Part shown: piece by piece, positions 9,074-18,853 of the stretch | How positions within the stretch are numbered: position 1 is the first letter of the stretch | How the letters are laid out: each line of letters begins with the position of its first letter | Source of the DNA: an uncultured Methanolobus sp. | Lineage (GTDB): Archaea; Halobacteriota; Methanosarcinia; Methanosarcinales; Methanosarcinaceae | NCBI RefSeq assembly: GCF_963667555.1 | Contig: NZ_OY763421.1 | Coordinates: forward strand, 2,621,562-2,685,561 | Reading direction: 5' to 3' | DNA length: 64,000 nucleotides | Translations under genes and position numbers: made by a program | Notes under the pieces: generated by a model | The model's input: the letters and a program-made list of their open reading frames with translations, nothing else | What the model was told of the DNA's origin: nothing | Database searches by the model: none

Positions 9074-9673
9074 ATGAAAAGGTCAATTCCAGAACTTAAT
9101 TTTCCTGATGTTACAGTAATTAGGTGGCCTAAAACAGTGTTCACCATATTTGTCACTGTTTTATTTTCACTGGTACTGACAGTTGTGCTTCCTGTAATGA
9201 TAAGGGCATATTCTAAAAATGAGTTGCCAGGTGGTAACACAGAATCTTTGATCGCAATTGGTTTGCTTGCTTTGTTCTATCTGGTCGTATTGGGCGGAGC
9301 CTACTCAAGCATCAGGAATTATTTTAATCCTTACAAACAGATCATAATTAACCACGAAGGCATGTTCTTCAATATATTTCTAAAAGGTGATGATCTCTTT
9401 TTTATTCCCTGGGATTCCATTCTGTCTGTAAAATGTGAGAAGAAGACGAGGAATAGCGGAAAACACAGTCAAATACTGGATTGTCTGTTCATTTATTTTG
9501 AAAACTCACCGCAGTACACACTTCCTTCAATAATCAGGAGTGCTGGCAGTTCTACAAAAAGTGACCTGTACTACTATTCTGATACAATAGATCTACCTAT
9601 ATCTGAGGTTCTTGAAAGGATTAAAGTGCTTAGACCTGAGAAAGTTTCAGGTGTTATTTGCCCGGAATCCTAG
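9074..9673 (+). CDS. Two-span membrane protein with PH-like soluble domain
   Basis: 199-residue membrane protein of unknown function. Two hydrophobic helices lie at about residues 17-42 and 56-76. The remaining part is a mostly beta domain that looks like the bacterial PH/YcxB-type architecture (KQIIINHEGMFF...FFIPWDSILSV). The start at 9074 is set by AGGAG seven bases upstream; the longer open frame to 8951 lies inside the DUF3795 gene and is not protein-like. It sits immediately behind that gene, so the two are probably co-expressed. Confidence 0.7.
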   Translation: MKRSIPELNFPDVTVIRWPKTVFTIFVTVLFSLVLTVVLPVMIRAYSKNELPGGNTESLIAIGLLALFYLVVLGGAYSSIRNYFNPYKQIIINHEGMFFNIFLKGDDLFFIPWDSILSVKCEKKTRNSGKHSQILDCLFIYFENSPQYTLPSIIRSAGSSTKSDLYYYSDTIDLPISEVLERIKVLRPEKVSGVICPES

Positions 9674-9926
9674 TTTTTTGATTCTCTCGGTTCTTTCAAT
9701 TCTTTCATTAATCAGGAATCTAATGTCATCTATAGATTTCACTGAGACAAGGACTTTAAGAGATCAGCATAATTGTATAATTGTGAGTAAATCTTTGTTT
9801 CTTTCGTTTTTCTTTTTATTTTTCAACTACGCAAACACGGGTATGATTCTTTGAAAAGATATATCATATCCTTTGCAACAATAATCTAATGATGCATTAG
9901 CCGGCGCATAAAGTGGGGAAGAGGAA

Positions 9927-10703
9927 ATGAGTGATATTGAAATAATAAGCCTGACACCGGACAACATTTCAGAATACGGTGTCTGCGGCTACAAAGACAT
10001 AAAGAAGCATCTTGAGCTCAGAAAAAAGATAGACTGGTTCAATGAGTATTATCCAAAAGGTCTGAGGATAAAAGCCCTGCTATCGGAAAAAGGATTGTAT
10101 CAGGGAATGCTGGAGTATGTTCCCGGTGAATATGCACACAGGCCGGTTGATGCTGATGGGTATATGTTTATCCAGTGTATTTTTGTGGGATTCAGAAATG
10201 AGTTTAAAGGAAAGGGCTATGCATCATCTCTTATCGATGGATGCATCGAAGAAGCAAAAAATGAGGGTATGAACGGAGTTTCTGTTGTTACCAGAAAAGG
10301 CTCATTTATGGCTAAAAAGGATATTTTCATCAAGAAAGGATTTGTTGAGGTTGACAAAGCCAAACCTGATTTTGAATTGTTGGTCCTGAAATTCAACGAA
10401 GATGCACCCGATCCAAAATTCAAGAACATGAAGCAACAGCTGGAGAACTATAAAGAAGGACTTTACGTTTTACGTTCAGCACAGTGTCCTTATACTGAAA
10501 AGAATGTGAATTCAATTATTGATTCTGCAAAAGAGGAATTTGGGATTGATGCCACTCTAATCGATCTCGAAGGACATGATGCTGTTCAGGATTCTCCTTG
10601 TGCTTTCGGAACCTTTTGCATCATCTATGATGGAGAGATAATAAGTCATCATCCGATCAGCAATAAGCGATTCATGAATATTATGGAAAAGAAGAAAAAA
10701 TGA
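9927..10703 (+). CDS. GNAT acetyltransferase with YoaP-like C-terminal domain
   Basis: 258-residue two-domain protein. Residues 1-150 form a GNAT fold with the acetyl-CoA-binding loop RNEFKGKGYASSLI. Residues 160-258 match the YoaP-like thioredoxin-type domain, including AQCPYTEK and the SPCAFGTFC segment. The same domain pair occurs in Bacillus YoaP. The substrate is unknown. The start follows GGGGAAGAGGAA. It converges on the AT-rich giant gene with six bases between stop codons. Confidence 0.85.
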   Translation: MSDIEIISLTPDNISEYGVCGYKDIKKHLELRKKIDWFNEYYPKGLRIKALLSEKGLYQGMLEYVPGEYAHRPVDADGYMFIQCIFVGFRNEFKGKGYASSLIDGCIEEAKNEGMNGVSVVTRKGSFMAKKDIFIKKGFVEVDKAKPDFELLVLKFNEDAPDPKFKNMKQQLENYKEGLYVLRSAQCPYTEKNVNSIIDSAKEEFGIDATLIDLEGHDAVQDSPCAFGTFCIIYDGEIISHHPISNKRFMNIMEKKKK

Positions 10704-10709
10704 GAGTTT

Positions 10710-13697
10710 TCAGTTGTTTTCGTTATACATTTCACGTAGGAAATAAATTCCATTTTCAGCATATCTATTACAAATTTTATTTGCTATCTCTTTTTCTTCT
10801 TTCTGGTATAATGTGCTGACAATAAAAAGGATATTCTCTTTTTTGTAGTCATCTAAATATTCTCTATCTTTAATCAAGGACCAGAATAAGTTTCCACATT
10901 TTCTAGGTTCTTCATTCATAAATCTTGTTAAATTCTCAATAAATGAATATGAATCCCAATATGGTCCAACATGTGGAGCTCCTTCTTCCAACCAGTGGAA
11001 TAAGTCATCGTCTAATTCGTCAAAAATTACGAACCAAGCTGTGAGTTTTCCTATAGTTTTCTTATTTGAGTCTTTATTAATCTCAAATAGAATTTGCCAG
11101 AGATTTTTTATTTTAGATTTATACTTTTCTTTAAAGTTTTTGGAATTATTCTCAAAGAAATGTACAACCATTTCATGTGTTTGCTTCTTTTTTAAGAGGA
11201 TACTAATTAGACTATCATCTACTTCAACAGATTCCCATCCTTCTGCATATGCTAGACAGATGTGAGTAATAATTTTGTCATTTATTCTCTTGGGATTTTC
11301 ATCCCATTTTTGCAATATGTTAGAATAAATTTCTACATTCTCAAGTAGATGATATAGGTTATTGTACACTGTGGAACTTAAAAAGTATCCATCTAATGCT
11401 GCTAAAAAGTGTTTCGGTTTTTCTTGTGGGAAGATGAGTAAAATGTTATCTTTTATCCATTCCTCATCAAGATATAAACAATTTCCAATATATTGCCCCA
11501 ATATTGTGTGCACTTCTAAAGATTGCTTATCTTTTAATTCATAACAAAAAACCGCCTTAATGTCATTGTCCCATTCCTTCTTATTTTCCACTCTTGTCAC
11601 TCTTAGCGAATAGTTTATCATTGCTTCAAGTAGCTGGCCTTTGGTGCTATTAAGAACAAATGTAACGTAATCATCACCAGTAAATTCGTGAGAATTTACT
11701 TTTGTTTTCATTAAGAGAAGTATTTTTTTTGTTAAAGGCAAAAATTGTTCACTAAATGCATGTTTGTCTGATTTCGTCCCATCTTTAATAAGTCTGCATG
11801 CCTGTCCAATAAACCACTCATAGTAATTGAACTCTTTTTTATTGTCTATTAGTTTAACATCGTTCTTTAGAGTATGTTGAATATATTTCAAGACATTATT
11901 CCAATCAAACAGTTTATCGTCTTTCCATGCTTGAGAAAAGCCTTCTAGAAGAAAATAACGGTATATCATTGGAACTTCTTTATATGCATCTAGTTCGTCA
12001 CTAAATCGATGTGGATCTTCTATGACTATTTTTTTAAATGTATTGGCTAATCCCATTATAGTAGGAGCCCATAAATTATTTTTTTGTTCTTCAAAGCTCT
12101 CCAAGTATTCAGATATTTCTTTACTTGTCATCTGGTTCATTTCTACTTCTTGCAATGGGCTTTGTCCACCCCAAAGAGCTTCTGTATAAGTATTAAAACC
12201 AGGATGTTCAATTGTTTTTGGACTCAATTCGTTGTATGTTTTATATTTTTCGAGGACATTTTCATCTTCAGAGTCAAGCAAAGCCAAATACCACTCTTTC
12301 TTTAGACGAGCTTCATACACTTTGTCACTTTCGTCCAAGTATTCAAATTTCATTTCTTCTATCCATTCAATAACTTTGTTTATCTGTTCTGGATTGAATT
12401 CTGTTGCGTGATTATTTAATAAATCGTAAAGTTCATGCTTGCATGCAAGATTTTTAATTGGATTTTCTTCAATACACCAAAACAAATCATTATAGTCAGT
12501 ATATTTTTTGTTTATTACGAATAATGCCATTCTTTTTAGAATTGCTAAGTCATCATCTATCCATTCTTCTACAAATAATTGAAGTTTAGCAGTGCCTAAT
12601 TGAAGAATCGAGTCTCTTAAAAAACATGTAATAATGGCTTTATATTCGTGTTTTAATATATTCTGATCTGAATCTTCAATTGTTGGTACAGTAAATGAAT
12701 GTTCATTAACTTTGCATAATTCCCTAATTTTTCCAACAAGTAATCGGACAATGTCCATCTCTAATAAGTTGGTAATTGCTTCACAGTTTTTATTAATAAG
12801 GTCCTCAAGCCAATAATCTTCAATTTTAGAATTAACTATACAAATGAACTCTTTTTTATCAATATTGAATTCTGTTACGACTTCAAGAAGACTTAATAAT
12901 ATCTCTTTATTTTTATCAGTCACCAGCTTTGGTATAAGAATTTTATTAATATCTGAAGCAATAAGAGAGTTAAAAAATCCAGAAATTAAAATTCTATCTA
13001 TAAATTCAATGTGCTCTTCAGTTATCTTTTCAGAAGGTAAAGCACATATGATTTTAAATACTTGATAATCTGTTCTTGAATTAATAATTATATCTTTCTT
13101 CTCTTCACGATGGTCTATAATTTTTTTGATGATATCAATTATTAAATCGGTATTTTCATCTTCTGAAGTTAGCGCCATCCTTTCTAGATAGTTTAACACA
13201 CTCCAAAATGGAAAACTGTATCCATTTCCATCTGAACTGAGTATGGGTTCAGGAATATTAATTGGGTCAAAAAATCCTGCTTCTTTTAATGGTTTAAGCC
13301 AACCAGCTTTCTCCAAATTTGTAAAAAAGTAGTGTTCTCTTGCTTCAATCTTCAACAAATTTGGTAACACACCTATCATTTCTGTTGAAGGTTCTTCTTT
13401 TTTGAGCAAATCATCAATCCGATCTAAGAGCCGATAATAACTTCCAATTAACCTAAATAATACATTTTCATATCTTTCCCAAATATCTTGAAAACTCTCT
13501 ACTGGTCTTGGGGTTTTGTAAGCTCCGTGTCGGTGCGCAAACTTGTGGAATTCTTTAGATGTTTTATACCATTCCTTTGCTAAGGAATCTTCTTTATCGA
13601 CACCTAAAGCTATGCAGATTGATTCTCGGTGAGATGTGGTGCTAATTGGTTTTTTGCACTTTTCGCATACTTTTTTCTCTTCACGGATGGTAAACAC
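10710..13697 (-). CDS. Large AT-rich protein of unknown function, probably 5'-incomplete
   Basis: 995 residues from the first usable codon, GTG at 13697, but the frame stays open to 13949 and the extra 84 codons look coding (TEEAEISLDIL, KSNILAHIAREIDGGFRD). No ATG, GTG or TTG occurs there, and the open region overlaps the stop codon of the upstream aldehyde dehydrogenase. The protein has one CxxC near its N-terminus (CEKCKK), a His/Arg-rich FHKFAHRHGAY segment, then long alpha-helical, acidic sequence without recognisable catalytic motifs. Its composition is far richer in A+T than the neighbours, which suggests transfer. I do not recognise a characterised family. Either the 5' end was lost on insertion or a non-canonical start is used. 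Confidence 0.7.
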   Translation of the reverse strand: MFTIREEKKVCEKCKKPISTTSHRESICIALGVDKEDSLAKEWYKTSKEFHKFAHRHGAYKTPRPVESFQDIWERYENVLFRLIGSYYRLLDRIDDLLKKEEPSTEMIGVLPNLLKIEAREHYFFTNLEKAGWLKPLKEAGFFDPINIPEPILSSDGNGYSFPFWSVLNYLERMALTSEDENTDLIIDIIKKIIDHREEKKDIIINSRTDYQVFKIICALPSEKITEEHIEFIDRILISGFFNSLIASDINKILIPKLVTDKNKEILLSLLEVVTEFNIDKKEFICIVNSKIEDYWLEDLINKNCEAITNLLEMDIVRLLVGKIRELCKVNEHSFTVPTIEDSDQNILKHEYKAIITCFLRDSILQLGTAKLQLFVEEWIDDDLAILKRMALFVINKKYTDYNDLFWCIEENPIKNLACKHELYDLLNNHATEFNPEQINKVIEWIEEMKFEYLDESDKVYEARLKKEWYLALLDSEDENVLEKYKTYNELSPKTIEHPGFNTYTEALWGGQSPLQEVEMNQMTSKEISEYLESFEEQKNNLWAPTIMGLANTFKKIVIEDPHRFSDELDAYKEVPMIYRYFLLEGFSQAWKDDKLFDWNNVLKYIQHTLKNDVKLIDNKKEFNYYEWFIGQACRLIKDGTKSDKHAFSEQFLPLTKKILLLMKTKVNSHEFTGDDYVTFVLNSTKGQLLEAMINYSLRVTRVENKKEWDNDIKAVFCYELKDKQSLEVHTILGQYIGNCLYLDEEWIKDNILLIFPQEKPKHFLAALDGYFLSSTVYNNLYHLLENVEIYSNILQKWDENPKRINDKIITHICLAYAEGWESVEVDDSLISILLKKKQTHEMVVHFFENNSKNFKEKYKSKIKNLWQILFEINKDSNKKTIGKLTAWFVIFDELDDDLFHWLEEGAPHVGPYWDSYSFIENLTRFMNEEPRKCGNLFWSLIKDREYLDDYKKENILFIVSTLYQKEEKEIANKICNRYAENGIYFLREMYNENN

Positions 13698-13923
13698 ATC
13701 TCGAAAGCCACCATCAATTTCTCGTGCAATGTGTGCTAATATGTTTGATTTTGTCTGAATCTGTTCATCATTAAGAATTCGAATTCCATCTAAGTAAAAT
13801 GCGGCAATTTCTTCTCCTATTTCCCTTAATAGCCTATGTATTTCTTCTTGTTTTGGATTAAGTATGTCCAGACTAATCTCTGCTTCTTCCGTGGTTCCAC
13901 CTTCGATATAAAATAAAGTCTCT

Positions 13924-15291
13924 TCACATAATCTTAACAGATTTGATATTCATAAATTCAAGGAACCCGTGCTTTGAAAGCTCTCTACCCATGCCGCTTT
14001 TCTTAACTCCGCCAAATGGCAGGCATGCCTGCGGTGTGCAGAACGAGTTAACTCCAACCATTCCGGTTTCAAGTTCTGATGCAACTCTCATAGCCCTGTC
14101 ACGGTCCTGGCTCCAGACACTGGCACCAAGTCCGAACTCTGAATCGTTTGCAAGTTCGATGGCTTCTTCCTCGGTTTTTACAGTAATTATCGGTGCCACA
14201 GGTCCGAAGGTTTCCTCTTTCATGACCTTCATTTCCCTGGTCACTCCGCTGAGAATTATAGGGGAATACATGTAACCTCCGGTTTCCATTCTTCCTCCTT
14301 TTATGAGAGTTTTCGCTCCCTTTGATATGGCATCTTCAACCTGCTTTTCCAGTATCTTTACCTGCTCTTTCCTGACCATAGGCCCGATGTCTGTTTCAGG
14401 GTCCATTGGGTCACCAATTTTCAGATCAAGAGTTCCTTCAACAAACTTTTCCGTAAACTCTTCGGCCACATCTTCCATGACTATGAAACGCTTGGCTGCG
14501 ATGCATGTCTGTCCGGTATTGATGAACCGGCTTGGAACTCCTACTTTTGCTGCCATCTCGACATTAGCATCATCAAGGATTATGAAAGGGTCACTGCCGC
14601 CAAGTTCCAGCACGAATTTCTTCATGTTATGGGCTGCAAGTTCGGCAACCTTCTGTCCTGCATCGTATCCGCCTGTAAAAGATACTGCTTTAACCTCGTC
14701 TTGTGAAATAAGTGAGGATGCGGTCTTTCCATCAATTATCATTGTCTGGAAAACACCTTCAGGAAATCCGGCTTCAAGGAATATATTCTCAATTTCAAGA
14801 GCACACAGGGGAACATAGCTTGAATGTTTGAGCAGCATTACATTTCCACCGGCCAGCACATGTGCTGCTGCACTGAGAACCTGCCAGAATGGGAAGTTCC
14901 ATGGCTTTATCGCAAGCACAGTTCCCATTGGTTCGTAATGGATCATCTGGTCACATGCTCCTTCTTCAGCAGGCTCGGGTTCCAGCATCTTCTCGGCATT
15001 ATCAGCAAAATAATCAAACATGGTGGCACATTTTGCAACCTCGGGAACAGCCTGCTTCATAACCTTTCCCATCTCAGTTGTAATGAGTTTTCCATACTCC
15101 TGCTTGTTTTTCCGCAAAATCTCAGCAAAGTTCTTCAGAAGTTCATTACGCTCGGAAACATCAGTTCTTTTCCATTCCCTGAACGTCTCAGCAGATTTTT
15201 TGAGCATCCGGCTCACCTGTTCATCGGTGTGCATTTCAACTTCGCTGATAACTTTTCCTGTTGTGGGATTTATGGATGAGATTGTGTTCAT
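13924..15291 (-). CDS. NAD(P)-dependent aldehyde dehydrogenase (GabD-like), copy 2
   Basis: 455-residue paralogue of the gene at 7111-8478 with the same landmarks: KPWNFPFWQ, catalytic Glu in LELGGSDP, nucleophilic Cys in NTGQTCIAAKR (about 260) and PFGGVKKSGMGREL near the end. The family oxidises succinate semialdehyde and similar aldehydes with NAD(P). The start is ATG at 15291. It stands alone on its transcript unless the AT-rich gene, whose open frame overlaps its stop codon, is read from it. The substrate may differ from copy 1, since the loops flanking the active site diverge. Confidence 0.92.
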   Translation of the reverse strand: MNTISSINPTTGKVISEVEMHTDEQVSRMLKKSAETFREWKRTDVSERNELLKNFAEILRKNKQEYGKLITTEMGKVMKQAVPEVAKCATMFDYFADNAEKMLEPEPAEEGACDQMIHYEPMGTVLAIKPWNFPFWQVLSAAAHVLAGGNVMLLKHSSYVPLCALEIENIFLEAGFPEGVFQTMIIDGKTASSLISQDEVKAVSFTGGYDAGQKVAELAAHNMKKFVLELGGSDPFIILDDANVEMAAKVGVPSRFINTGQTCIAAKRFIVMEDVAEEFTEKFVEGTLDLKIGDPMDPETDIGPMVRKEQVKILEKQVEDAISKGAKTLIKGGRMETGGYMYSPIILSGVTREMKVMKEETFGPVAPIITVKTEEEAIELANDSEFGLGASVWSQDRDRAMRVASELETGMVGVNSFCTPQACLPFGGVKKSGMGRELSKHGFLEFMNIKSVKIM

Positions 15292-15479
15292 GATGAAGCT
15301 TCCTTTGGTTAATTTTGCTTTTCTATAAAAGGAAATAGAAAATATCAGTTATAAATATGTCAGTGTTCTATTCTCACTTCTGATCAAAATACTGAAATCA
15401 CGTATGGAGAAGGATCAAATCGACTAATCTCCAAAAAGTAACTCCAAAATCATCAAAATTAGCTAAATAAAAAAGAAAA

Positions 15480-15501
15480 GAACATCTGGTTGCAGATGTT
15501 C
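15480..15501 (-). terminator. Stem-loop terminator of PEF-CTERM gene
   Basis: Perfect 9-bp stem (GAACATCTG/CAGATGTTC) with a 4-base loop three bases after the stop codon at 15505. On the minus strand it is followed by a T-rich run. Confidence 0.75.
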
Positions 15502-15504
15502 AGT

Positions 15505-16887
15505 TTAGTTTTTCTTGTGTTGTAAAACAAATGCTAATCCAATAATTGAGATCACAGGAAGAGCAATTGTTGGGAATTCAGGAACCTCGGTCTGTGGTGG
15601 TTGTTCAGGATTTGAATTTATTCCTGGCACAGTAACTACTCTTGAAGCGCTTATATCTGCCATCGCCTCGGCTGAAGCCAGGACAGAATAGGTAAAAGAT
15701 TTCTCGCTTGTCTGCTCAAGGGCCTTGACTGTCCAGCTTACTGAACCCTGTTCGCCACTGGCAAGAGTTACTGTCTGTGTTTCAGATGGGCCTACCAGTT
15801 CAAGTCCTTCCGGAAGAGAAATGGTAAGATCAATGTCCAGGGTGCTTGATGAGTCATGTTCAACATATGCAACGACAGTAAATGGATTTGGAGAGTACTG
15901 GTCGTTAATTATGTCTAACTGAACCGGTCCTGTAATTGAAAGGCTTATGTCACCAAAGGACTGGCTCAGGTCACTCAGACCATAGTATGTTACGTATTCT
16001 TTTGTCTCCCCCGGACCTAAGCTAGTTGGGTTCCAGTACAAACCAACAGCGCTGTCATCTGTCAATGTTTTTCCCGAAGTTACAGCGTAATCCCACTCAG
16101 TGTTAACAAAATCAGGCCAGTCGGCAAATATCAAGCGGTCAGGTTCTGTTGCTCCTGATCCTTTAAGGGTTCCTTGGGAAACTACTGTAGGATTGTTCAG
16201 GTAATCAAAACATTGCCAGTAATCAGGTATTTCATTGTTGGATTTGAAAAATTCATTTTCGGTAGTTAATGCACCAAACCCGGGAACCTGGAAAGGTGCT
16301 CCATCATTATCACCCAACATTGTGTCTAAAAGAACTCTTAATCCAACATCATGGCTGTTGTCCTGGTCAAGGTTTGTAAACTGATATTCTATTTTCATGA
16401 TATCAGCACGACCGGTTGAAGGATTTGATACAAGGGAGTTAATTTGTGTTACCTTGATGTCTTCATACTGCCAGGATGATTGGATGTAGCTGCCGTAATC
16501 TGTTGGGAAATCCAATACAGTTCCATCTGAACCGTAAAGATAGTCTGTTCCATCTACTTTAACAGTTGAAATTGAGCTCCAGGGTTCAGGATGCCCATAC
16601 AATAATATTTTATTATCATCGCTTGATTTTGAAGGATCTCCACCAGTACATCCCAGAGTGAATGTTCCATCTTCATTTGTTGCAATGCTCAGATATTCAT
16701 TTGAAACTTCAATGGGATAACTTATAGTAGTTGCCTGGGTCGTAAACATTTGAATGTTGCTTTCAGATTGTTCAGATGCATACAGCATAGCTGCATATTC
16801 ATCTTTTGAATATTCTTGCGCATTTGCCGGTATTATACATAGCAAGCTTGCAATAAGTGCTAACAATATAATTGATTTTAATTTCAT
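15505..16887 (-). CDS. PEF-CTERM surface protein
   Basis: 460-residue exported protein. It has an N-terminal signal peptide (hydrophobic residues 5-23, ending near ANAQ), a beta-rich ectodomain with no catalytic motif, a late domain resembling an archaeal surface adhesin fold, and a C-terminal PEF-CTERM signal: PEFPTIALP, a hydrophobic helix and the basic tail QHKKN. This tripartite tail is cut by archaeosortase C and replaced by a lipid anchor, so the mature protein should sit on the cell surface. No archaeosortase gene lies in the window. A second cargo with nearly the same tail is at 17652-18533. Confidence 0.85.
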   Translation of the reverse strand: MKLKSIILLALIASLLCIIPANAQEYSKDEYAAMLYASEQSESNIQMFTTQATTISYPIEVSNEYLSIATNEDGTFTLGCTGGDPSKSSDDNKILLYGHPEPWSSISTVKVDGTDYLYGSDGTVLDFPTDYGSYIQSSWQYEDIKVTQINSLVSNPSTGRADIMKIEYQFTNLDQDNSHDVGLRVLLDTMLGDNDGAPFQVPGFGALTTENEFFKSNNEIPDYWQCFDYLNNPTVVSQGTLKGSGATEPDRLIFADWPDFVNTEWDYAVTSGKTLTDDSAVGLYWNPTSLGPGETKEYVTYYGLSDLSQSFGDISLSITGPVQLDIINDQYSPNPFTVVAYVEHDSSSTLDIDLTISLPEGLELVGPSETQTVTLASGEQGSVSWTVKALEQTSEKSFTYSVLASAEAMADISASRVVTVPGINSNPEQPPQTEVPEFPTIALPVISIIGLAFVLQHKKN

Positions 16888-17065
16888 TTCGTACCACCTT
16901 AAAATTCAAAATAAACATAAACCTATTGGAAGTTTTTGTATTTATACTTTATATAATTTAAAAAGTAGGATATTTATTAAATTATTCTTTTAGAATTTTA
17001 AAAATATGCTACTTACTTCTCATTATTTTGATAGGATAAGTTCTCTAAAACGGACATTATGACGG

Positions 17066-17497
17066 TCATAGCATTGCCATCTGCACAACACCCGGATACT
17101 TCTTCATGATCGCATAAGCTATGGACCTGCCAATCCATAATTTACCCTGCTTCATCCTTCTCATTTTACTCATTTCTCCCAGAATCTGTAAAGCTTCAAG
17201 AGCCACAGGGTCATTTAGATAACAACTGTCAGGAACTTTGTTGTCTGAAAAAAAGATAATGGGAATCTTCAGTTTCCTGTGCAGGTCGGCTGGCAGTTTA
17301 TTTCCCAGTTCTTCCAGTATATCTTTATCAAAGACATGTTCGTCTCCTGATTTTGTTCTGGACGCAGGTATTTCTTCCACTAATAGCTGGGCAAGGTTCT
17401 TACGTTCTGAAACAAGCCCATCGTTTAGTTTTCCTACTTCAACTCTCATCCAGCGCATAAGGACGGAGTCATCAGATGCTGGAATTCTGCCGGACAT
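17066..17497 (-). CDS. UPF0216 (DUF61) family protein
   Basis: 143-residue soluble protein of the archaeal UPF0216 family, whose function is unknown. Family-typical segments are DDSVLMRWMRVEVGKLND, PIIFFSDNKVPDSCYL and the C-terminal GRSIAYAIMKKYPG. I chose ATG 17497 over the in-frame TTG at 17506 because neither has a clear ribosome-binding site and the ATG begins the conserved part; a TATA-like ATATAATTA lies just upstream, so the message may be leaderless. It is a single gene between two PEF-CTERM surface proteins on the same strand. Confidence 0.8.
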   Translation of the reverse strand: MSGRIPASDDSVLMRWMRVEVGKLNDGLVSERKNLAQLLVEEIPASRTKSGDEHVFDKDILEELGNKLPADLHRKLKIPIIFFSDNKVPDSCYLNDPVALEALQILGEMSKMRRMKQGKLWIGRSIAYAIMKKYPGVVQMAML

Positions 17498-17625
17498 GAT
17501 ATTCAATAATTATATGTGACTTTTAGTTGAAATTGGTTTTGAATTAACTGAATGTTGTGTAAAAAAGCTCTTATTTAACCAGATTTCAAAGGTTACATAA
17601 AAAAACAAATCAAAAAATAAAATAT

Positions 17626-17653
17626 AAAAAGTAAGAGTCAAACCCTTACTTTT
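17626..17653 (-). terminator. Stem-loop terminator of second PEF-CTERM gene
   Basis: AAAAGTAAG and CTTACTTTT form a 9-bp stem that begins at the stop codon. On the minus strand it runs into CTTACTTTTTATATTTT, a T-rich tail. Confidence 0.6.
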
Positions 17654-18533
17654 ATTCCCTGCGCTGCATTATGAATGCCAGACCGATAATTGCGATCATT
17701 GGCAGTGCAATGGTTGGGAATTCTGGAATATTATTGTTATTGTTGTTGTTTTCACAGGGTTCGCCAAGCCAGGCAAAAATATTGCTAATAAGCATCTCGT
17801 TGTCTGCAGATGAAATATAATCGTTCTCACAGAAATTGATGTCTCCTGTAATTACAACTTTGCCTGGGCAATTCACCACAGTAATGCCGGCAAATCCTTG
17901 GCCGTTCCATGCTACTTCTTCTGATGGAGATGAACCAGAAATCCCACCTGAAGATATGAATGTGAATTCAGATACATCATTAAAGATGGGATGAGATGCC
18001 ATGTTTGTGAAATAATCAGAAGGATAAGATACACCAAGCTGTGTGCCAAATGCTTCAGCTACAGGCTGGATGTTTTCATTTGGACAATAGACGTTATCTC
18101 CCATTATCAGTAGGCCGCCGCCATTTGCCACAAAATCCTCAATAGCATCCACTTCTGCAGTGTTGTATTGAGTGTCCCATGATGAACCAAGGCCGATGAC
18201 TAGGATATCGTATTCTGCCATGTTGACGTTATCTACACCGAGAGTTGTAGTCTCAACTGCGTATCCCATTCCATTTAATATTGTCGTAAGAGTACTGTAG
18301 TCACCAGATGGAGTATAGCTAAATAGAGAACCATGTGTTGCATCCCACAGGATCTTGTGATCATATGCAACTACCGGAGCTGAATATGTTCTGAGCACCA
18401 TATTCTGTGTTTCAGTTATCTCTTCTCCAGTTGTAGGATCGATCTCAGCAGCAGATACTGTTATTGTGCTTACCATCAAAAGCATCAGCACTGCAATGGC
18501 TAATGCTATGAATTTGTTTACATTCTTTATCAT
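17652..18533 (-). CDS. PEF-CTERM surface protein with DUF4350/GATase-like domain
   Basis: 293-residue exported protein. A signal peptide (about residues 8-30) is followed by a Rossmann-like domain: ILWDATHGS, YDILVIGLGSSW, AIEDFVANGGGLLIMGDN and VVITGDINFCEND. This resembles the DUF4350/glutamine-amidotransferase-like fold found in extracellular proteins, without an evident nucleophile. A poly-Asn linker precedes the PEF-CTERM tail PEFPTIALP, a hydrophobic helix and QRRE. I placed the start at ATG 18533 because GGTGG lies five bases upstream; the longer frame to 18587 has a poor N-terminus. Probably anchored to the cell surface by archaeosortase C. Confidence 0.82.
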   Translation of the reverse strand: MIKNVNKFIALAIAVLMLLMVSTITVSAAEIDPTTGEEITETQNMVLRTYSAPVVAYDHKILWDATHGSLFSYTPSGDYSTLTTILNGMGYAVETTTLGVDNVNMAEYDILVIGLGSSWDTQYNTAEVDAIEDFVANGGGLLIMGDNVYCPNENIQPVAEAFGTQLGVSYPSDYFTNMASHPIFNDVSEFTFISSGGISGSSPSEEVAWNGQGFAGITVVNCPGKVVITGDINFCENDYISSADNEMLISNIFAWLGEPCENNNNNNNIPEFPTIALPMIAIIGLAFIMQRRE

Positions 18534-18853
18534 AAATACCACCATATATTGTTTTTGAGAATTGTCTGAGCATGCAGATTTTACCACTATCTCGCATTCA
18601 GCCCAATCAAGGCATAAGCTGGAAACAGCAATGTTTCTCTACAAGCAAAGAATAACCCAATTATCAAAGCAATTACTACTATAAGTATATTTCCGGGACT
18701 ATAATATAAATTTAAATATATGTTAGGCAGTTAAAAATATTGATCCAGTAAAAATACAACAAATTTTAGTTCAGTGTGTAATCAGGAAACAATTTAAATC
18801 TGTAATTTCTAAAGAATATAATTATCTTTTACAAATTCATCATAGGAGTCAAA

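Noticed and set aside
9612..9854. 80-codon ORF after the membrane-protein gene
   Set aside because: It overlaps that gene's end, has no ribosome-binding site, and its translation is low-complexity Ser/Phe/Leu sequence from AT-rich DNA.
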